Of a stretch of 64,000 nt of DNA, positions 1 to 7,106 are shown one piece after another (within the stretch, counting starts at the first letter, position 1; the number at the start of each line of letters is the position of its first letter). Source of the stretch: DATAAP01 sp041690495 (GTDB lineage: Bacteria > Pseudomonadota > Alphaproteobacteria > CACIAM-22H2); contig JAWLHE010000004.1 of the NCBI GenBank assembly GCA_041690495.1, forward strand, positions 248,001 to 312,000, written 5' to 3'. The notes beneath the pieces are model-generated. The model was not told where the DNA came from, searched no databases, and saw only the letters and a program-made list of their open reading frames with translations. Position numbers and translations under genes: made by a program.

Positions 1-167
1 CGCCGATCTATTCGGCCGCGCCCGGCGACGGGCCCAAGGTGCATGCGCTGCGCCTCGGCACCGTGCGCCAGCGCGACGCGATCGTGCCGCGGTCGCAGAC
101 CTGGGCGCGCTCGGCGCAGGCGTGGATCGGCAGGATCGGGGAGATGGCGGCGACGGAGAGGGATTAG
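1..167 (+). CDS. GFA-family (CENP-V/formaldehyde-activating-like) protein, C-terminal fragment
   Basis: The window opens inside this gene. Codons run from base 3 to the TAG at 165-167 and give 54 C-terminal residues. The stretch PIYSAAPGDGPKVHALRLGT followed by RSQTWARSAQAWI resembles the end of glutathione-dependent formaldehyde-activating (GFA) family proteins, where a CGxPIYS segment precedes a LRLGT strand and a W-rich tail. Family members are small cytosolic zinc-binding proteins, mostly of unknown substrate. The zinc-binding cysteines would lie upstream of the window, so the assignment rests on the tail alone. Confidence 0.55.
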   Translation, partial: PIYSAAPGDGPKVHALRLGTVRQRDAIVPRSQTWARSAQAWIGRIGEMAATERD

Positions 168-190
168 GCCCTTCCGCTTCCTTCCTATTT

Positions 191-313
191 GTCACCCGCG
201 GGCCACCCTCGGACTTGATCCGAGGGCCCGCGGGTCCATGATGAAGAGTCCGCCAGGACCGGTCCTGCGGTGCGACCGCAATGGGTCCTCGGGTCAAGCC
301 CGAGGACGACAGC
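191..313. repeat. Interspersed alphaproteobacterial repeat, copy 1
   Basis: Two inverted stems are joined by a spacer. The first pairs ccctcgga with tccgaggg around cttga, flanked by cccgcgggcc/cccgcggg arms. The second is gtcctcggg-tcaa-gcccgaggac. The same architecture and much of the sequence recur at 3485-3607, with shorter relatives at 17321-17411 and 49001-49069. It lies between the GFA fragment and the convergent DUF4242 gene. Confidence 0.75.
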
Positions 314-341
314 ATGACTTGAATGGAGGGCGAGAAATCGT

Positions 342-368
342 GCAGGGGCCGAACGGGTCGGCCCCTGC
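342..368. repeat. REP-like palindrome, copy 1
   Basis: Left arm gcaggggccga pairs perfectly with right arm tcggcccctgc across a 5-base loop, giving 11 bp. The core ggggccga matches the palindromes at 6578-6606, 13174-13201 and 13379-13406. It sits 3' of the DUF4242 gene and could also act as a transcription-ending hairpin, though no T-run follows. Confidence 0.65.
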
Positions 369-387
369 CCCGGCCTTCGGGCGCCGC

Positions 388-669
388 TCACGCAGCGGCG
401 GTGGTGGGGTCGATGACCTTGCGGACCTCGGTGATCTTCGTCGCCGGGAAGCCGCACATCTCGGCGTGGCGGCGGATGATCGGCTCGCCGCTCGCGAGAT
501 AGACGCAGTAGATCTTGTCGTCGGCGATATAGCTCTCGACCCACTGGATGTCGGGGCCGAGCTGGCCCAGCACGTCGTTCGATTTCGCCGCCGCGCCGCG
601 GATCTGGTCGCGCTCCATCGAGCCCACCTGCGGCATGTCGCGTTCGATGATGTAGCGGTGCAATGTCAT
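388..669 (-). CDS. DUF4242 family protein (SCO4226-like nickel-binding fold)
   Basis: A 93-residue protein beginning MTLHRYIIERDMPQVGSM. The N-terminal strand, then W-V-E-S-Y (about residue 44) and DKIYCVYLASGE, match the DUF4242 family of small ferredoxin-like-fold proteins; one characterised member binds nickel, and most have no known role. The frame stays open upstream to 735, but ATG at 669 fits the family start. No signal peptide is visible, so it is probably cytosolic. It stands alone between repeats and a small lipoprotein gene on the same strand. Confidence 0.8.
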   Translation of the reverse strand: MTLHRYIIERDMPQVGSMERDQIRGAAAKSNDVLGQLGPDIQWVESYIADDKIYCVYLASGEPIIRRHAEMCGFPATKITEVRKVIDPTTAAA

Positions 670-798
670 GGCATTCCTCCCGCTCCGGGGGTTCCGAACC
701 CGGAACAGGCTACGCCTGTCGCGGCCGCGCGGCAATGCGGCGGGTGCCGGCGGGCTCGGCCCTCGGTGCGGGACCGGGCGCCGGTTTCTCCGCGGGGA

Positions 799-1056
799 TC
801 AGCGGCCGTAGACGAGCACGGCGCCGGGCGGAACGTGGTGGCGCAGCGCCCTGCAGTTTCCGGGCGGGGGCTGCTGGCCCGGCGGGCGGTCGGGGAACCA
901 GACGCGGCAGCTGCCGGGCGGCGGCATGTGGCCGGGCGGAATGCGCGCCTCGCCGTGATGCGGCGGGTGATGCGGGACATAGACCTCGGCGCAGGCGCCG
1001 AGCGCAAGGGCCGCACCCGCGGCAAGGGCGATACGAATGCGTCCGGTCCCGACCAT
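799..1056 (-). CDS. Small proline/histidine-rich lipoprotein
   Basis: An 85-residue protein with a lipoprotein signal: hydrophobic IALAAGAALALGAC with a lipobox L-G-A-C near residue 21. The mature part is short and rich in Pro, His and Gly, including HHPPHHGEARIPPGHMPPPG and PPGQQPPPGNCRALRHHVPPGA. The spacing of PPG-x-CR and HVPPGA resembles small alphaproteobacterial lipoproteins of unknown role. The histidines might bind metal, but this is a guess. It lies downstream of the HdeD/DUF5335 pair on the same strand. Confidence 0.7.
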   Translation of the reverse strand: MVGTGRIRIALAAGAALALGACAEVYVPHHPPHHGEARIPPGHMPPPGSCRVWFPDRPPGQQPPPGNCRALRHHVPPGAVLVYGR

Positions 1057-1143
1057 CCCGGGTTCTCCTCTCGTGCGGTCGCCTGCAATCTACACGATAA
1101 CGGAGAAGACGGGCCACGCATTCCGCCCGGCGCGCCGCGGCGC

Positions 1144-1704
1144 CTACGGATGCGCGGGGGTGGCGTCGCCGGCGCGGGCGAGGCGGCGCAGCCGGAAGGC
1201 GAGCGCCAGCAGCAGGATGCCGATGACGATGGCGTAGGCGCCGATCATCCACACGATGCCGACCATGCCCCGGCCGGGGAAGACCGCGATGACGATGCCG
1301 AGCACGACCGACAGCACGCCGGTGAGGCCGAGCAGCCATTCGCCCTCGATCTCGCGGCGCAGCCGGACCGCGGCGGCGATCTGCAGCGCGCCGATCACCA
1401 CCGCCCAGGCCGCGAACAGGAAGACGAAGGCCAGCGCCGCGGCGAGCGGCACGAACAGGGCGATCAGGCCGGCGACGATCGAGGCGATGCCCTGAACCAC
1501 GAGCACGCCCCAGCGCTCCTCGCGCCGCGCGGCGCGCACCGCCGCGACGATGGCGAACACGCCGTCGGCGACGGCGAAGATGCCGAACAGCAGGATCAGC
1601 GCGCCGAGCGTGATACCCGGCAGCGCCACGGCGAGGACGCCGAACAGGACCGCCGCCGCGCCGCGGATCGCGATCGCCCACCAGTTCCGGGCAAGCAGAT
1701 ACAT
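1144..1704 (-). CDS. HdeD family acid-resistance membrane protein
   Basis: A 186-residue integral membrane protein with about six hydrophobic segments. It begins MYLLARNWWAIAIRGAAAVL and has repeated motifs such as LFGIFAVADGVFAI and LTGVLSVVLGIVIAVFP, which mark the HdeD (DUF308) family. E. coli HdeD is linked to acid resistance at high cell density; the molecular role is unknown. Start ATG at 1704 is preceded by AAGGAGAG. The gene follows DUF5335 (gap about 23 bases) and lies near hsp20 on the same strand, suggesting an envelope or general-stress cluster. Confidence 0.88.
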   Translation of the reverse strand: MYLLARNWWAIAIRGAAAVLFGVLAVALPGITLGALILLFGIFAVADGVFAIVAAVRAARREERWGVLVVQGIASIVAGLIALFVPLAAALAFVFLFAAWAVVIGALQIAAAVRLRREIEGEWLLGLTGVLSVVLGIVIAVFPGRGMVGIVWMIGAYAIVIGILLLALAFRLRRLARAGDATPAHP

Positions 1705-1727
1705 GGCCGGACTCTCCTTGCGCGCGG

Positions 1728-2096
1728 CTAGCCCTGCTCTTCCGCCGCCGCGCGCGCATGCGCCGCGCCGGGCAGCGCCAGCGGCTCGCGGAAGCGCACG
1801 ATCTGCCGGCCGCCGTCGGCGTCGATCACCTCGATGGCGGCGAGGCCGGGCGGGCCGAGCTCGATGTGGATCGCCCGCGGCCGCGCGATCATGTGGTCGA
1901 CGTTCTCGAGCGCCACCTCGACGAGATCGCCCCTGGGGTCGTAGGCGATGCCCAGGACGGGCAGCCACTCCGCCTCGACCTGGCTGCCGAGGGCGAGCGA
2001 GGCGACCTCGATATGCGCCTGGCTGCCGACCAGGACCTTGCTGGCCTCGTCGAGGAATTCGCGCCACTGCGTCTTGTCGAGCTTCCGTGTCGCCAT
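1728..2096 (-). CDS. DUF5335 family protein
   Basis: A 122-residue soluble protein, MATRKLDKTQWREFLDEASK, with later segments GSQVEAEWLPVLGIAYDPRGD and VDHMIARPRAI. This fits the DUF5335 family, small proteins often near stress genes and without a known function. ATG at 2096 has AAGGGGA upstream. It is the first gene before HdeD on the minus strand, with Hsp20 further upstream. The alanine-rich C-terminus (GAAHARAAAEEQG) is probably disordered. Confidence 0.75.
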   Translation of the reverse strand: MATRKLDKTQWREFLDEASKVLVGSQAHIEVASLALGSQVEAEWLPVLGIAYDPRGDLVEVALENVDHMIARPRAIHIELGPPGLAAIEVIDADGGRQIVRFREPLALPGAAHARAAAEEQG

Positions 2097-2190
2097 GACG
2101 AACGTCCCCTTGGTGATGCGGCGGGCGCGGCCGCCCGTACCGGATGCAACGCAGGCAGGGCGCCCGCGGCTCCCGGCGCCGCGCGCCGCA

Positions 2191-2216
2191 CCCCCTCTCC
2201 CTTCGGGGAGAGGGGG
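2191..2216 (-). terminator. UUCG-loop hairpin downstream of hsp20
   Basis: Arms ccccctctccc and gggagaggggg form a perfect 11-bp stem closed by the stable tetraloop ttcg. It begins about 17 bases past the hsp20 stop on the minus strand and separates it from DUF5335. No T-run follows, so it may be an attenuator or mRNA-stabilising hairpin rather than a classic terminator. Similar hairpins recur as dispersed repeats in many high-GC genomes. Confidence 0.55.
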
Positions 2217-2232
2217 TACGCGGGGGCGGGCG

Positions 2233-2712
2233 TCAGCCGGACTTGACCTGGATGCGCTTGGCCTTGCGCTGGGTCTCGGGCGCGGCGGGCAGCTCGATCT
2301 TGAGCACGCCGTTCTTGAACTGGGCGTTGACCTTGTCCTCGGCGACCTCGACCGGCAGCGGGATCGAGCGGCTGAAGCTGCCGTGGCTGCGCTCGCTGAA
2401 ATACCAGCCCTTGCCCTTCTCCTCGCGCTCGGCCTTCTTCTCGCCCTTCAGGGTCAGGACGTTGTCGGCGAGGCTGATGTCGATGTCCTTCTCCTCGATG
2501 CCGGGCAGCTCGGCGGTGATCTCGATGCCCTTCTCGGTCTCGCGCATGTCGATCGCCGGCGCGAAATCGGCCTCCAGCGCGGCATAGGGGCCGCCGCCGA
2601 CGCCGCGGAACTCGTCGAACAGCCGGTCCATCTCGCGGCGCATCGCGGTGAACGGATCGCTGGCGCCGGACATCATCTCGCGACGGCGGCCGAACAGGGT
2701 TGGCAGTGCCAT
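2233..2712 (-). CDS. Small heat shock protein, Hsp20/alpha-crystallin family
   Basis: A 159-residue cytosolic holdase chaperone. After a short N-terminal arm (MALPTLFGRRREMMSG, MDRLFDEF) comes the alpha-crystallin domain from about residue 50: FAPAIDMRETEKGIEITAEL PGIEEKDIDISLADNVLTLK, then the FSRSIPLP signature and a C-terminal FKNGVLKIELP extension. The ATG at 2712 follows GGAGGAGGAG at good spacing; an upstream in-frame start at 2745 adds 11 residues that do not look like Hsp20. Members bind unfolding proteins under heat or envelope stress. I saw no clear sigma-32 promoter upstream. Confidence 0.93.
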   Translation of the reverse strand: MALPTLFGRRREMMSGASDPFTAMRREMDRLFDEFRGVGGGPYAALEADFAPAIDMRETEKGIEITAELPGIEEKDIDISLADNVLTLKGEKKAEREEKGKGWYFSERSHGSFSRSIPLPVEVAEDKVNAQFKNGVLKIELPAAPETQRKAKRIQVKSG

Positions 2713-2795
2713 GGAACTCCTCCTCCTCGGAATGGCGCCGCGCACCCGCGATCGACGGGCGAGCGGCGTTCTTGGGGCTGGAAACCTGACGGGTC

Positions 2796-2811
2796 GGGCG
2801 CTGAAGCGCCC
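2796..2811. terminator. Short hairpin between an exported-protein gene and hsp20
   Basis: gggcgct and agcgccc pair across a 2-base loop, about 45 bases past the stop of the gene at 2857-3447 on the minus strand. With 7 GC-rich base pairs and no T-run, the terminator role is only possible. Confidence 0.3.
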
Positions 2812-2856
2812 ATCACCCTAACGCGGTATGCCGGCACGGGTTCCGGGGCGCGCGGC

Positions 2857-3447
2857 CTAGCCGCAGCCCGCGGCGCCGGGGCCGCGGCTGACCTGCACGA
2901 AGATGTGGCCGGTCAGGCCGCACGGGCTGGTGCCGCTGCGCTCCTCGGCGAGGCAGCCCTCGCCGGCGCCCAGCGTCGTGTCGCGGAACACGGCGCGCAC
3001 CGTGCCGTGCGCGCGCCGCCAGATGCGCACGCGCGTCGCCTGGTTGCCGACGGCGTTCTGGCGCGGAATCTCGCAGGCAAGCGTGGGCTCGCCGTACTCG
3101 GATTCGAGCGCCGCGACGGTGTCGCGGAAGACGCCGAGCACGGCGCCGTGGCGCGGCCGCTCGAAATGGATGCGCATCAGGCCGCCGCCGGGTTCTTCCT
3201 GGAAATACACCACGAAGCGGTGGCCGCCGATCTCGGCGTCGGGCAGCGCCACCCGTGCTTCGCTGTCGCCGAACTCGAGCGGCGGGTCGAGGCGGATCGC
3301 GCGATCGCCGAAGCCGCGCAGCAATGCTGCCGCATCGGCGCCCCAGTCCGCGCGCGCCCACACGTCGGCAACGCCCGCGCAGGCCGGCGAGGCGAGAAGC
3401 AGGAGCGCTGCGGCGAGAGCGATGCGGCGCATGGATCTGTAACGCAT
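2857..3447 (-). CDS. Secreted protein of unknown function
   Basis: A 196-residue protein with an N-terminal signal peptide (MRYRSMRRIALAAALLLLAS, cleavage likely after ACAG). The mature region has alternating strands such as RIHFERPRHGAVLGVF, with ALESEYGEPTLAC and a late C-GLTGHIFVQV. Four or more cysteines in the mature part suggest disulfides in the periplasm. The 'AVLGVFRDTVAALESEYGEP' pattern resembles periplasmic proteins that gauge sequence-similar domains in many Proteobacteria, but I do not recognise the family. It is followed by hsp20 but separated by more than 140 bases, so probably independent. Confidence 0.7.
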   Translation of the reverse strand: MRYRSMRRIALAAALLLLASPACAGVADVWARADWGADAAALLRGFGDRAIRLDPPLEFGDSEARVALPDAEIGGHRFVVYFQEEPGGGLMRIHFERPRHGAVLGVFRDTVAALESEYGEPTLACEIPRQNAVGNQATRVRIWRRAHGTVRAVFRDTTLGAGEGCLAEERSGTSPCGLTGHIFVQVSRGPGAAGCG

Positions 3448-3484
3448 CCGGGCAAGGCCCGGGCCAAGGCACGAAGAGAAAGTC

Positions 3485-3607
3485 TGTCGCCCGCGGCCCC
3501 CCGATCAAGTCCGGGGGTGATCCGCGGGCCCATACCGGTCTCGCCGAAAAGACGGCGCTGGCAGAGCCGGCGCAATGGGTCCTCGGGCCAAGCCCGAGGA
3601 CGACAGT
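3485..3607. repeat. Interspersed alphaproteobacterial repeat, copy 2
   Basis: Same design as 191-313. The first stem is around ccccccgatcaagtccgggg, followed by a cgcgggcccatac spacer, a shared caatgggtcctcgggccaag segment and the gcccgaggacgacag end. It lies between the 3' end of gcvPB and the upstream region of the secreted-protein gene. Confidence 0.75.
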
Positions 3608-3633
3608 TCTCTTTTTGCTGGTCGGGCGAACCC

Positions 3634-5193
3634 CTACTCCGCGGCCTCTCGCGTCTGCGCGCTCGGCTTCCAGCGCAGGACGGGCTGGCGGGCGGCGCGG
3701 GTCTCGTCGAGGCGGCGGCGCGGGGTGAGCCGGGGTGCCGCGTGGAAGAACGCCGTGTCGCCCTGCTTCGCGCGCGCCGCCAGCGCCCGCAAACTCTCGA
3801 TGAAGATGTCGAGCGAGCCGCGGCTTTCGGACTCGGTCGGCTCGATCAGCAATGCGCCATGCACGACCAGCGGGAAGTACATGGTCGGCGGATGGAAGCC
3901 CTCGTCGATCAGCGCCTTGGCGAAGTCGAGCATGGAGACGCCGGTGTCCTTGAGGAAGCGGTCGTCGAACAGGCATTCGTGCATGCACGGGCCGTCGAAC
4001 GAGGCCGTCATCACGTCCTTGACCCGCGCCATGACGTAGTTGGCGTTGAGCACCGCGTCCTCGGAGGCCTGGCGCATGCCGTCGGCGCCATGGCTCATCA
4101 TGTAGGCGAGCGCGCGCACGAACATGCCCATCTGGCCGTGGAAGCCCTTGAGCCGGCCGAAGGGCGCAGTCCCCTTCTGCTTCGTCTCGGCGAGCTCGAA
4201 GCCCTTCCTGCCGTGCACCACGTAAGGCAATGGCGCGAAGGGTGCGAGCGCTTCGGACAGCACCACCGGCCCGGCACCCGGCCCGCCGCCGCCATGCGGC
4301 GTCGAGAAGGTCTTGTGCAGGTTGATGTGCATCGCGTCGATGCCGAGATCGGCCGGGCGCACGACGCCGACGATGGCGTTGAAGTTGGCGCCGTCGCAGT
4401 AGAAATAGCCGCCGGCGTCGTGGATCGCCTTGGCGATCTCGACGATGTCGGGCTCGAACAGGCCGCAGGTGTTGGGGTTGGTCAGCATGATCGCGGCAAC
4501 GTCGGGTCCGAGCTTCGCCTTGAACGCCGCGAGATCGACGCGGCCGCGTTCGTCGGCGGGAATCGAATCGACGGTGAAGCCGAGCGAGGCCGCCGTCGCC
4601 GGATTGGTGCCGTGCGCGGATTCAGGAACGAGCACGCGGCGGCGCGTCCGCTGCCCGCGCGCGTCGAGGGCCGCGCGGATCGCCGCCATGCCGCAGAACT
4701 CGCCATGCGCGCCGGCACCCGGCGACAGCGCCACCGCCGGCATCCCGGTCAAGGTCTTGAGCCAGTGCGCCAGCGTGTCCATCAGCTCGAGCGCGCCCTG
4801 CACGGTGCTGACCGGCTGCAGCGGGTGGATGTCGGCGAATCCCGCCAGCCGCGCCATCTTCTCGTTGAGGCGCGGGTTGTGCTTCATCGTGCACGAGCCG
4901 AGCGGGTACGGCCCGGTGTCGATCGCATAGTTCTTCTGGGAAAGCCGCGTGAAGTGGCGGATCACCTGCGGCTCGGACAGGTCGGGCAGGCCGATGGCGC
5001 CCTTGCGGCGCAGGCCGTTGAGGCGCTCGGGCACCTGCGGCGGCTCCGGCAGATCGACGCCGGCGCGGCCCTCGCGGCCCTGCTCGAACAGCAGCCGCTC
5101 CTCCTGCATCAGCGCGCGGTGGCCCGACGCGGTCTCGACGGCTTTCACGTCGGACGGCGTCTCGCGCGCGGTGCGCCCCTGCGACATGTCCAT
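3634..5193 (-). CDS. gcvPB: Glycine dehydrogenase (decarboxylating) subunit 2
   Basis: A 519-residue C-terminal half of the glycine cleavage P-protein, a PLP enzyme that decarboxylates glycine and transfers the aminomethyl group to lipoyl-GcvH. Family landmarks are YPLGSCTMKHNPR, LSPGAGAHGEF, PESAHGTNPA, NPNTCGLFE and the PLP-lysine site HINLHKTFSTPHGGG near residue 290. The start ATG at 5193 shares one base with the gcvPA stop (TGATG), implying translational coupling; an ATG two codons later is possible. It is the last gene of gcvT-gcvH-gcvPA-gcvPB. The C-terminus has an extra basic tail. Confidence 0.97.
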   Translation of the reverse strand: MDMSQGRTARETPSDVKAVETASGHRALMQEERLLFEQGREGRAGVDLPEPPQVPERLNGLRRKGAIGLPDLSEPQVIRHFTRLSQKNYAIDTGPYPLGSCTMKHNPRLNEKMARLAGFADIHPLQPVSTVQGALELMDTLAHWLKTLTGMPAVALSPGAGAHGEFCGMAAIRAALDARGQRTRRRVLVPESAHGTNPATAASLGFTVDSIPADERGRVDLAAFKAKLGPDVAAIMLTNPNTCGLFEPDIVEIAKAIHDAGGYFYCDGANFNAIVGVVRPADLGIDAMHINLHKTFSTPHGGGGPGAGPVVLSEALAPFAPLPYVVHGRKGFELAETKQKGTAPFGRLKGFHGQMGMFVRALAYMMSHGADGMRQASEDAVLNANYVMARVKDVMTASFDGPCMHECLFDDRFLKDTGVSMLDFAKALIDEGFHPPTMYFPLVVHGALLIEPTESESRGSLDIFIESLRALAARAKQGDTAFFHAAPRLTPRRRLDETRAARQPVLRWKPSAQTREAAE

Positions 5194-6536
5194 CACAGCG
5201 CCTCCGTCAGCGTGCGGGCGAAGAGATCCATCTCCGCCTCGGTGTTGGTCTCGGTCGCGGCCACGATCAGCAAATTCGCCAGCTCCTTCTTCTTCGGCCA
5301 CAGCCGGCCGCCCGGCACGCCGGCGAGCACGCCCTTCTTCGCCAGCTTCTCGACCACCGGCGCCGCCGGCTTCGGCAGGCGCAGGGTGAACTCGTTGAAG
5401 AACGCGCCGTTGACGACCTCGACGCCGCTCACCGCACCCAGCTTCTCCGCGAGCTGTACGGCGCGCGCGTGGTTGAGCGCGGCCAGCTTGGTGAAGCCCG
5501 TCTCGCCCAGCAGCGCCATATGGATGGTGAAGGCGAGCGCGCACAGGCCAGAATTGGTGCAGATGTTCGAGGTCGCCTTCTCGCGGCGGATGTGCTGCTC
5601 GCGCGTCGACAGCGTCAGCACCCAGCCGCGGCGGCCGTCGGCATCGACGGTCTCGCCGGCGAGCCGGCCCGGCATCTGCCGCACGTATTTGTCGCGCGTC
5701 GCGAACAGGCCGACATAGGGCCCGCCGAAATTGAGCGGGTTGCCGATCGACTGGCCCTCGGCGGCGACGATGTCCGCGCCCATCGCGCCGGGCGATTCGA
5801 TCAGGCCGAGCGAGACGATCTCGGTGACGACGACGATCAGCAGTGCGCCCGCCGCCTGCGCCTTGGCCGCGAGCGGCTTCAGATCGCGGATGTGGCCGAA
5901 GGTGGACGGGTTCTGCACGACGACGCAGGACGTGTTGGCGTCGATCATCGACGCGAGGTCCTCGCTGCCGGTCACGTCGGTCTCGGATGCCGCGACCTTG
6001 AAGCCGGTCAGCTTCGCGTGCGTCTCGACCACCTCGCGGTAATGCGGGTGCAGGCCGCCCGACAGCACGGCGCGGCCGCGCCGCGTGAGGCGGTTCGCCA
6101 TCATCACCGCCTCGACGCAGGAGGTGGCGCCGTCGTACATCGACGCGTTCGCCACATCCATGCCGGTGATCAGCGCCACCTGGGTCTGGAATTCGAACAG
6201 CGCCTGCAAGGTGCCCTGGGTGATCTCGGGCTGGTAGGGCGTGTAGGAGGTCAGGAACTCGCCGCGCTGGATCAGGTGGTCGACCGCGGCGGGGACGTGA
6301 TGGCGATAGGCGCCGGCGCCGATGAAGCTCGCCATCGAACCGGCGCTGCGGTTCTTCGCCGCCATCGCGGCGAGCGCGCGCTCGACCTCCATCTCCGATT
6401 TCGTGTTGGGGAGATCGACCGGCCTGGTCAGCAGCGCCGGTCGCGGCACGTCGCGGAACAGCGCCGCGACATCGGGTGCGCCGATCGCGCGCAGCATCTC
6501 CCTGCGGTCGTATTCGGTGTTCGGCAGATAGCGCAT
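5193..6536 (-). CDS. gcvPA: Glycine dehydrogenase (decarboxylating) subunit 1
   Basis: A 447-residue N-terminal half of the split P-protein, pairing with GcvPB to form the active heterotetramer. It begins MRYLPNTEYDRREMLRAIG, the standard family start, and contains FIGAGAYRHHVPAAVDHLIQ, SYTPYQPEITQGTLQALFEF, MYDGATSCVEAVMMANR and the glycine-rich GNPLNFGGPYVGLFA. It keeps the full family length of about 445-450. It lies 85 bases downstream of gcvH, and a REP-like palindrome (6578-6606) occupies that gap. Confidence 0.97.
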   Translation of the reverse strand: MRYLPNTEYDRREMLRAIGAPDVAALFRDVPRPALLTRPVDLPNTKSEMEVERALAAMAAKNRSAGSMASFIGAGAYRHHVPAAVDHLIQRGEFLTSYTPYQPEITQGTLQALFEFQTQVALITGMDVANASMYDGATSCVEAVMMANRLTRRGRAVLSGGLHPHYREVVETHAKLTGFKVAASETDVTGSEDLASMIDANTSCVVVQNPSTFGHIRDLKPLAAKAQAAGALLIVVVTEIVSLGLIESPGAMGADIVAAEGQSIGNPLNFGGPYVGLFATRDKYVRQMPGRLAGETVDADGRRGWVLTLSTREQHIRREKATSNICTNSGLCALAFTIHMALLGETGFTKLAALNHARAVQLAEKLGAVSGVEVVNGAFFNEFTLRLPKPAAPVVEKLAKKGVLAGVPGGRLWPKKKELANLLIVAATETNTEAEMDLFARTLTEAL

Positions 6537-6577
6537 CTATCGGTCCTTCAGTTCGGCATTCGATGCGGAGAGATCGT

Positions 6578-6606
6578 GTAGGGGCCGATCTTAGATCGGC
6601 CCCTAC
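6578..6606. repeat. REP-like palindrome, copy 2 (perfect)
   Basis: gtaggggccgatct and agatcggcccctac pair over 14 bp around a single central T, between gcvH and gcvPA. Read from either strand it starts with GTAG, the head motif of classical REP sequences. Inside an operon it could stabilise the upstream gcvTH message or cause polarity. Other copies lie at 342-368, 13174-13201 and 13379-13406. Confidence 0.8.
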
Positions 6607-6621
6607 CGTGACCTTTCCGCG

Positions 6622-6999
6622 TCACCCCTGCCCTTCGAGGAACTTCTTGTACGCGGCCTCGTCCATCAGCCCGGCGAGCTCGCCCTTGTCGGCGATCTTC
6701 ATTTTGAAGAACCAGCCGTCGCCCATCGGCGACGAATTGACCAGCGCCGGCTCGGCACTCAGCTTCTCGTTCGCCTCGGTGATCTCGCCGGAGACCGGCG
6801 CGTAGATCTCGCTCGCCGCCTTGACCGATTCGACGACCGCGGCCTCGGCGCCCTTCGCCAGCGTCTTGCCGACGCTCGGCACCTCGGCGAACACCACGTC
6901 GCCGAGCTGCTCCTGCGCGTAGGTGCTGATGCCGACGGTGCCGGTGTCGCCCTCGACGCGAATCCATTCGTGGTCCTTGGTGAATCTCAGTTCCGCCAT
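6622..6999 (-). CDS. gcvH: Glycine cleavage system H protein
   Basis: A 125-residue lipoyl carrier that shuttles the aminomethyl group between the P, T and L proteins. It starts MAELRFTKDHEWIRVEGDTG, and the lipoylation site is the lysine of VESVKAASEIYAPVSGEI at about residue 65. C-terminal ADKGELAGLMDEAAYKKFLE completes the fold, with no truncation. It lies between gcvT and gcvPA; the gcvT-gcvH gap of about 107 bases is filled with an inverted repeat. Confidence 0.97.
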   Translation of the reverse strand: MAELRFTKDHEWIRVEGDTGTVGISTYAQEQLGDVVFAEVPSVGKTLAKGAEAAVVESVKAASEIYAPVSGEITEANEKLSAEPALVNSSPMGDGWFFKMKIADKGELAGLMDEAAYKKFLEGQG

Positions 7000-7023
7000 G
7001 ATGTCCCCTGTTCCTTTCTTCCG

Positions 7024-7098
7024 GCCTCGCCCTTCGACAAGCTCAGGACGAGGCCTGAACCAAAAGCCCTCATGCCGAGCCTGTCGAAGCATGAGGGC
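7024..7098. repeat. Dispersed inverted repeat pair between gcvT and gcvH
   Basis: Two hairpins sit side by side: gcctcgccc/gcctcgtcc arms around ttcgacaagctcagga, and gccctcatg/catgagggc around ccgagcctgtcgaag. The core phrases ttcgacaagctcagga and cgagcctgtcgaag are a widespread intergenic repeat of alphaproteobacteria and some other high-GC bacteria. Being inside the gcv operon, it may set transcript stability between gcvT and gcvH. Confidence 0.75.
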
Positions 7099-7106
7099 GG
7101 CACAAT

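Noticed and set aside
43..1731. 562-codon plus-strand open frame across the first genes
   Set aside because: It is a high-GC shadow. It is antisense to DUF4242, the lipoprotein and HdeD genes, which have family matches and ribosome sites; its own protein is Arg/Gly/Asp-rich low complexity.
1948..5718. 1256-codon plus-strand open frame
   Set aside because: Antisense to hsp20 and gcvPB/PA. The length arises from GC-rich third positions; no domain is visible.
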